From the NCBI GenBank assembly GCA_013398175.1, contig VZRZ01002565.1, forward strand, positions 1,113,491 through 1,177,490: a DNA stretch of 64,000 nt. The letters are read 5' to 3'. Under the pieces are notes generated by a model. That model did no database searches, was not told the origin of the DNA, and worked only from the letters and a program-made list of their open reading frames with translations. Of the stretch, positions 35,055 through 64,000 are shown one piece after another (positions within the stretch are counted from its first letter, which is position 1; every line of letters begins with the position of its first letter). Origin of the DNA: Climacteris rufus (taxonomy: Eukaryota; Chordata; Aves; Passeriformes; Climacteridae). The translations under genes and the position numbers were made by a program.

Positions 35055-35176
35055 GCTCTCCCATTGGCTGGCACAGCTGGCACGCTGAGCTCTGATTGGC
35101 CAGCAGAAGACTGCCTGAGCTCGGATTGGCTGGCAAGTGACCGCCCGAGCTCTGATTGGCCGGCAGGGGCCTCTGC
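35055..35176 (-). repeat. 30-base minisatellite of CCAAT boxes in the CACNA1C 3' UTR
   Basis: Three copies of a 30-base unit begin GAGCTC at 35087, 35117 and 35147. Each carries ATTGG on the plus strand (35095, 35125, 35155), and a related partial unit upstream has ATTGG at 35063. On the minus strand these are CCAAT boxes spaced 30-32 bases apart. A CpG-rich block follows to about 35260. Confidence 0.85.
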
Positions 35177-35733
35177 CGGAGTCCCGGCAGGGCTGGGCCG
35201 CACCGCGCCTCGGGCGCCCGCGGGCTTCTCCTGCTTCCTCCTCCCCGTGGCCATGTGGGAATCCACAGCAGAAGTCTTCCTCTCCTTCCAAATCAAAGGG
35301 CCTTGGCTTTATGGAGACGGTGAGGCTCATACAGAATATGTGCAAAATGATTTTTACAAGCAAAGTTGAAAGACACCCGTTTGGCGCAGGGTCCTTTTGG
35401 CTAGGGCCATCCACAGGAAGCTGAGGTTCCCCTTCGTGCTCCGGAGGCAGCTGTCGTTTCTTGTGCAGGGACTGAAAAAAAGAGGGAGCTGGCTCTCCTC
35501 CTCTTCCTTCTCCTCCTCCTCCTCACTCTTCCTTCATGGACACGTGCCGGGGTTATATCCGTTCCTGAAAAGCTTTCTTACACCACCCAACTCTGCGACT
35601 CGTCCCAACAGAAATGAATGAAGAACGCTGTTCCGGTTACTCCAGGTCACGAGAACAGTGAGGCACTTCTGAAACAAACCCATTAGGAACATTGAAACAA
35701 ATAAAAAACCAGCATCGCTTCCAGCCCTGGCAA

Positions 35734-63986
<28,253 letters not shown>

Positions 63987-64000
63987 CTTTAAAGAAAGGC

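Larger units (their letters stand above)
28780..35733 (-). other. CACNA1C: CACNA1C 3' UTR (probable full extent)
   Basis: Non-coding sequence follows the CACNA1C stop. Minus-strand AATAAA lies at 28805-28800, giving a UTR of about 6.9 kb, close to the several-kilobase UTR I recall for human CACNA1C. Alternative earlier signals are AATAAA at 34377-34372 and ATTAAA at 29906-29901. The region is free of recognisable transposons, which fits a retained UTR. It holds a CCAAT minisatellite and a (CA)n tract, listed separately. Confidence 0.5.

Noticed and set aside
34979..35296. Minus-strand frame with repeated QSEL decapeptides
   Set aside because: It comes from the 30-base minisatellite, whose period is a multiple of three, and it lies in the CACNA1C 3' UTR.

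Overview
The window looks like bird nuclear DNA. Introns are short to moderate, CR1 retrotransposon 3' ends are scattered through it, and long-terminal-repeat (LTR) pieces of a type common in Neoaves are present (recognised from memory, not by a search). Bases 1-79 hold the last codons of a plus-strand gene, probably TMEM121B. Two minus-strand protein-coding genes fill the rest: IL17RA, the interleukin-17 receptor A subunit, and the 3' third of CACNA1C, the CaV1.2 L-type calcium channel.

IL17RA: thirteen exons can be placed between 27079 and 5561, all with GT/AG ends and consistent phases. After exon 1 they sum to 2439 bases (812 codons plus stop), and exon 1 adds 21 visible codons before a 7-base assembly gap that hides the start codon and most of the signal peptide. 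The exons encode a fibronectin-type ectodomain, one membrane segment, and a cytoplasmic SEFIR domain with a long tail. Two exons are very small (25 and 15 bases). A CpG-rich promoter lies at about 26.8-27.25 kb, with a CR1 fragment just upstream. Intron 10 carries a same-strand LTR-like element beginning close to the donor of the 15-base exon. Intron 1 carries a CR1 and several LTR fragments.

CACNA1C: seventeen exons run from 63986 down to the stop at 35734, totalling 2484 bases (827 codons plus stop). They start at the 33-base cassette exon 33 and cover the domain IV voltage sensor, pore and S6, the EF-hand, the pre-IQ and IQ regions, and the whole distal C-terminus. A long 3' UTR probably reaches about 28.8 kb. 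It holds a 30-base minisatellite of CCAAT boxes and a (CA)n tract. Exons further upstream lie beyond the window.

Layout: TMEM121B (plus) and IL17RA (minus) converge tail to tail, as I recall for the human 22q11 pair. The 5' end of IL17RA faces the 3' end of CACNA1C, a human 12p13 gene, so the window spans a junction joining two human chromosome segments. The leads most worth checking are the LTR-like element in IL17RA intron 10, which could supply a terminal exon for a soluble receptor; an intronic CpG island with a strong antisense Kozak ATG 27 bases from CACNA1C exon 35; and the CCAAT minisatellite in the CACNA1C 3' UTR.
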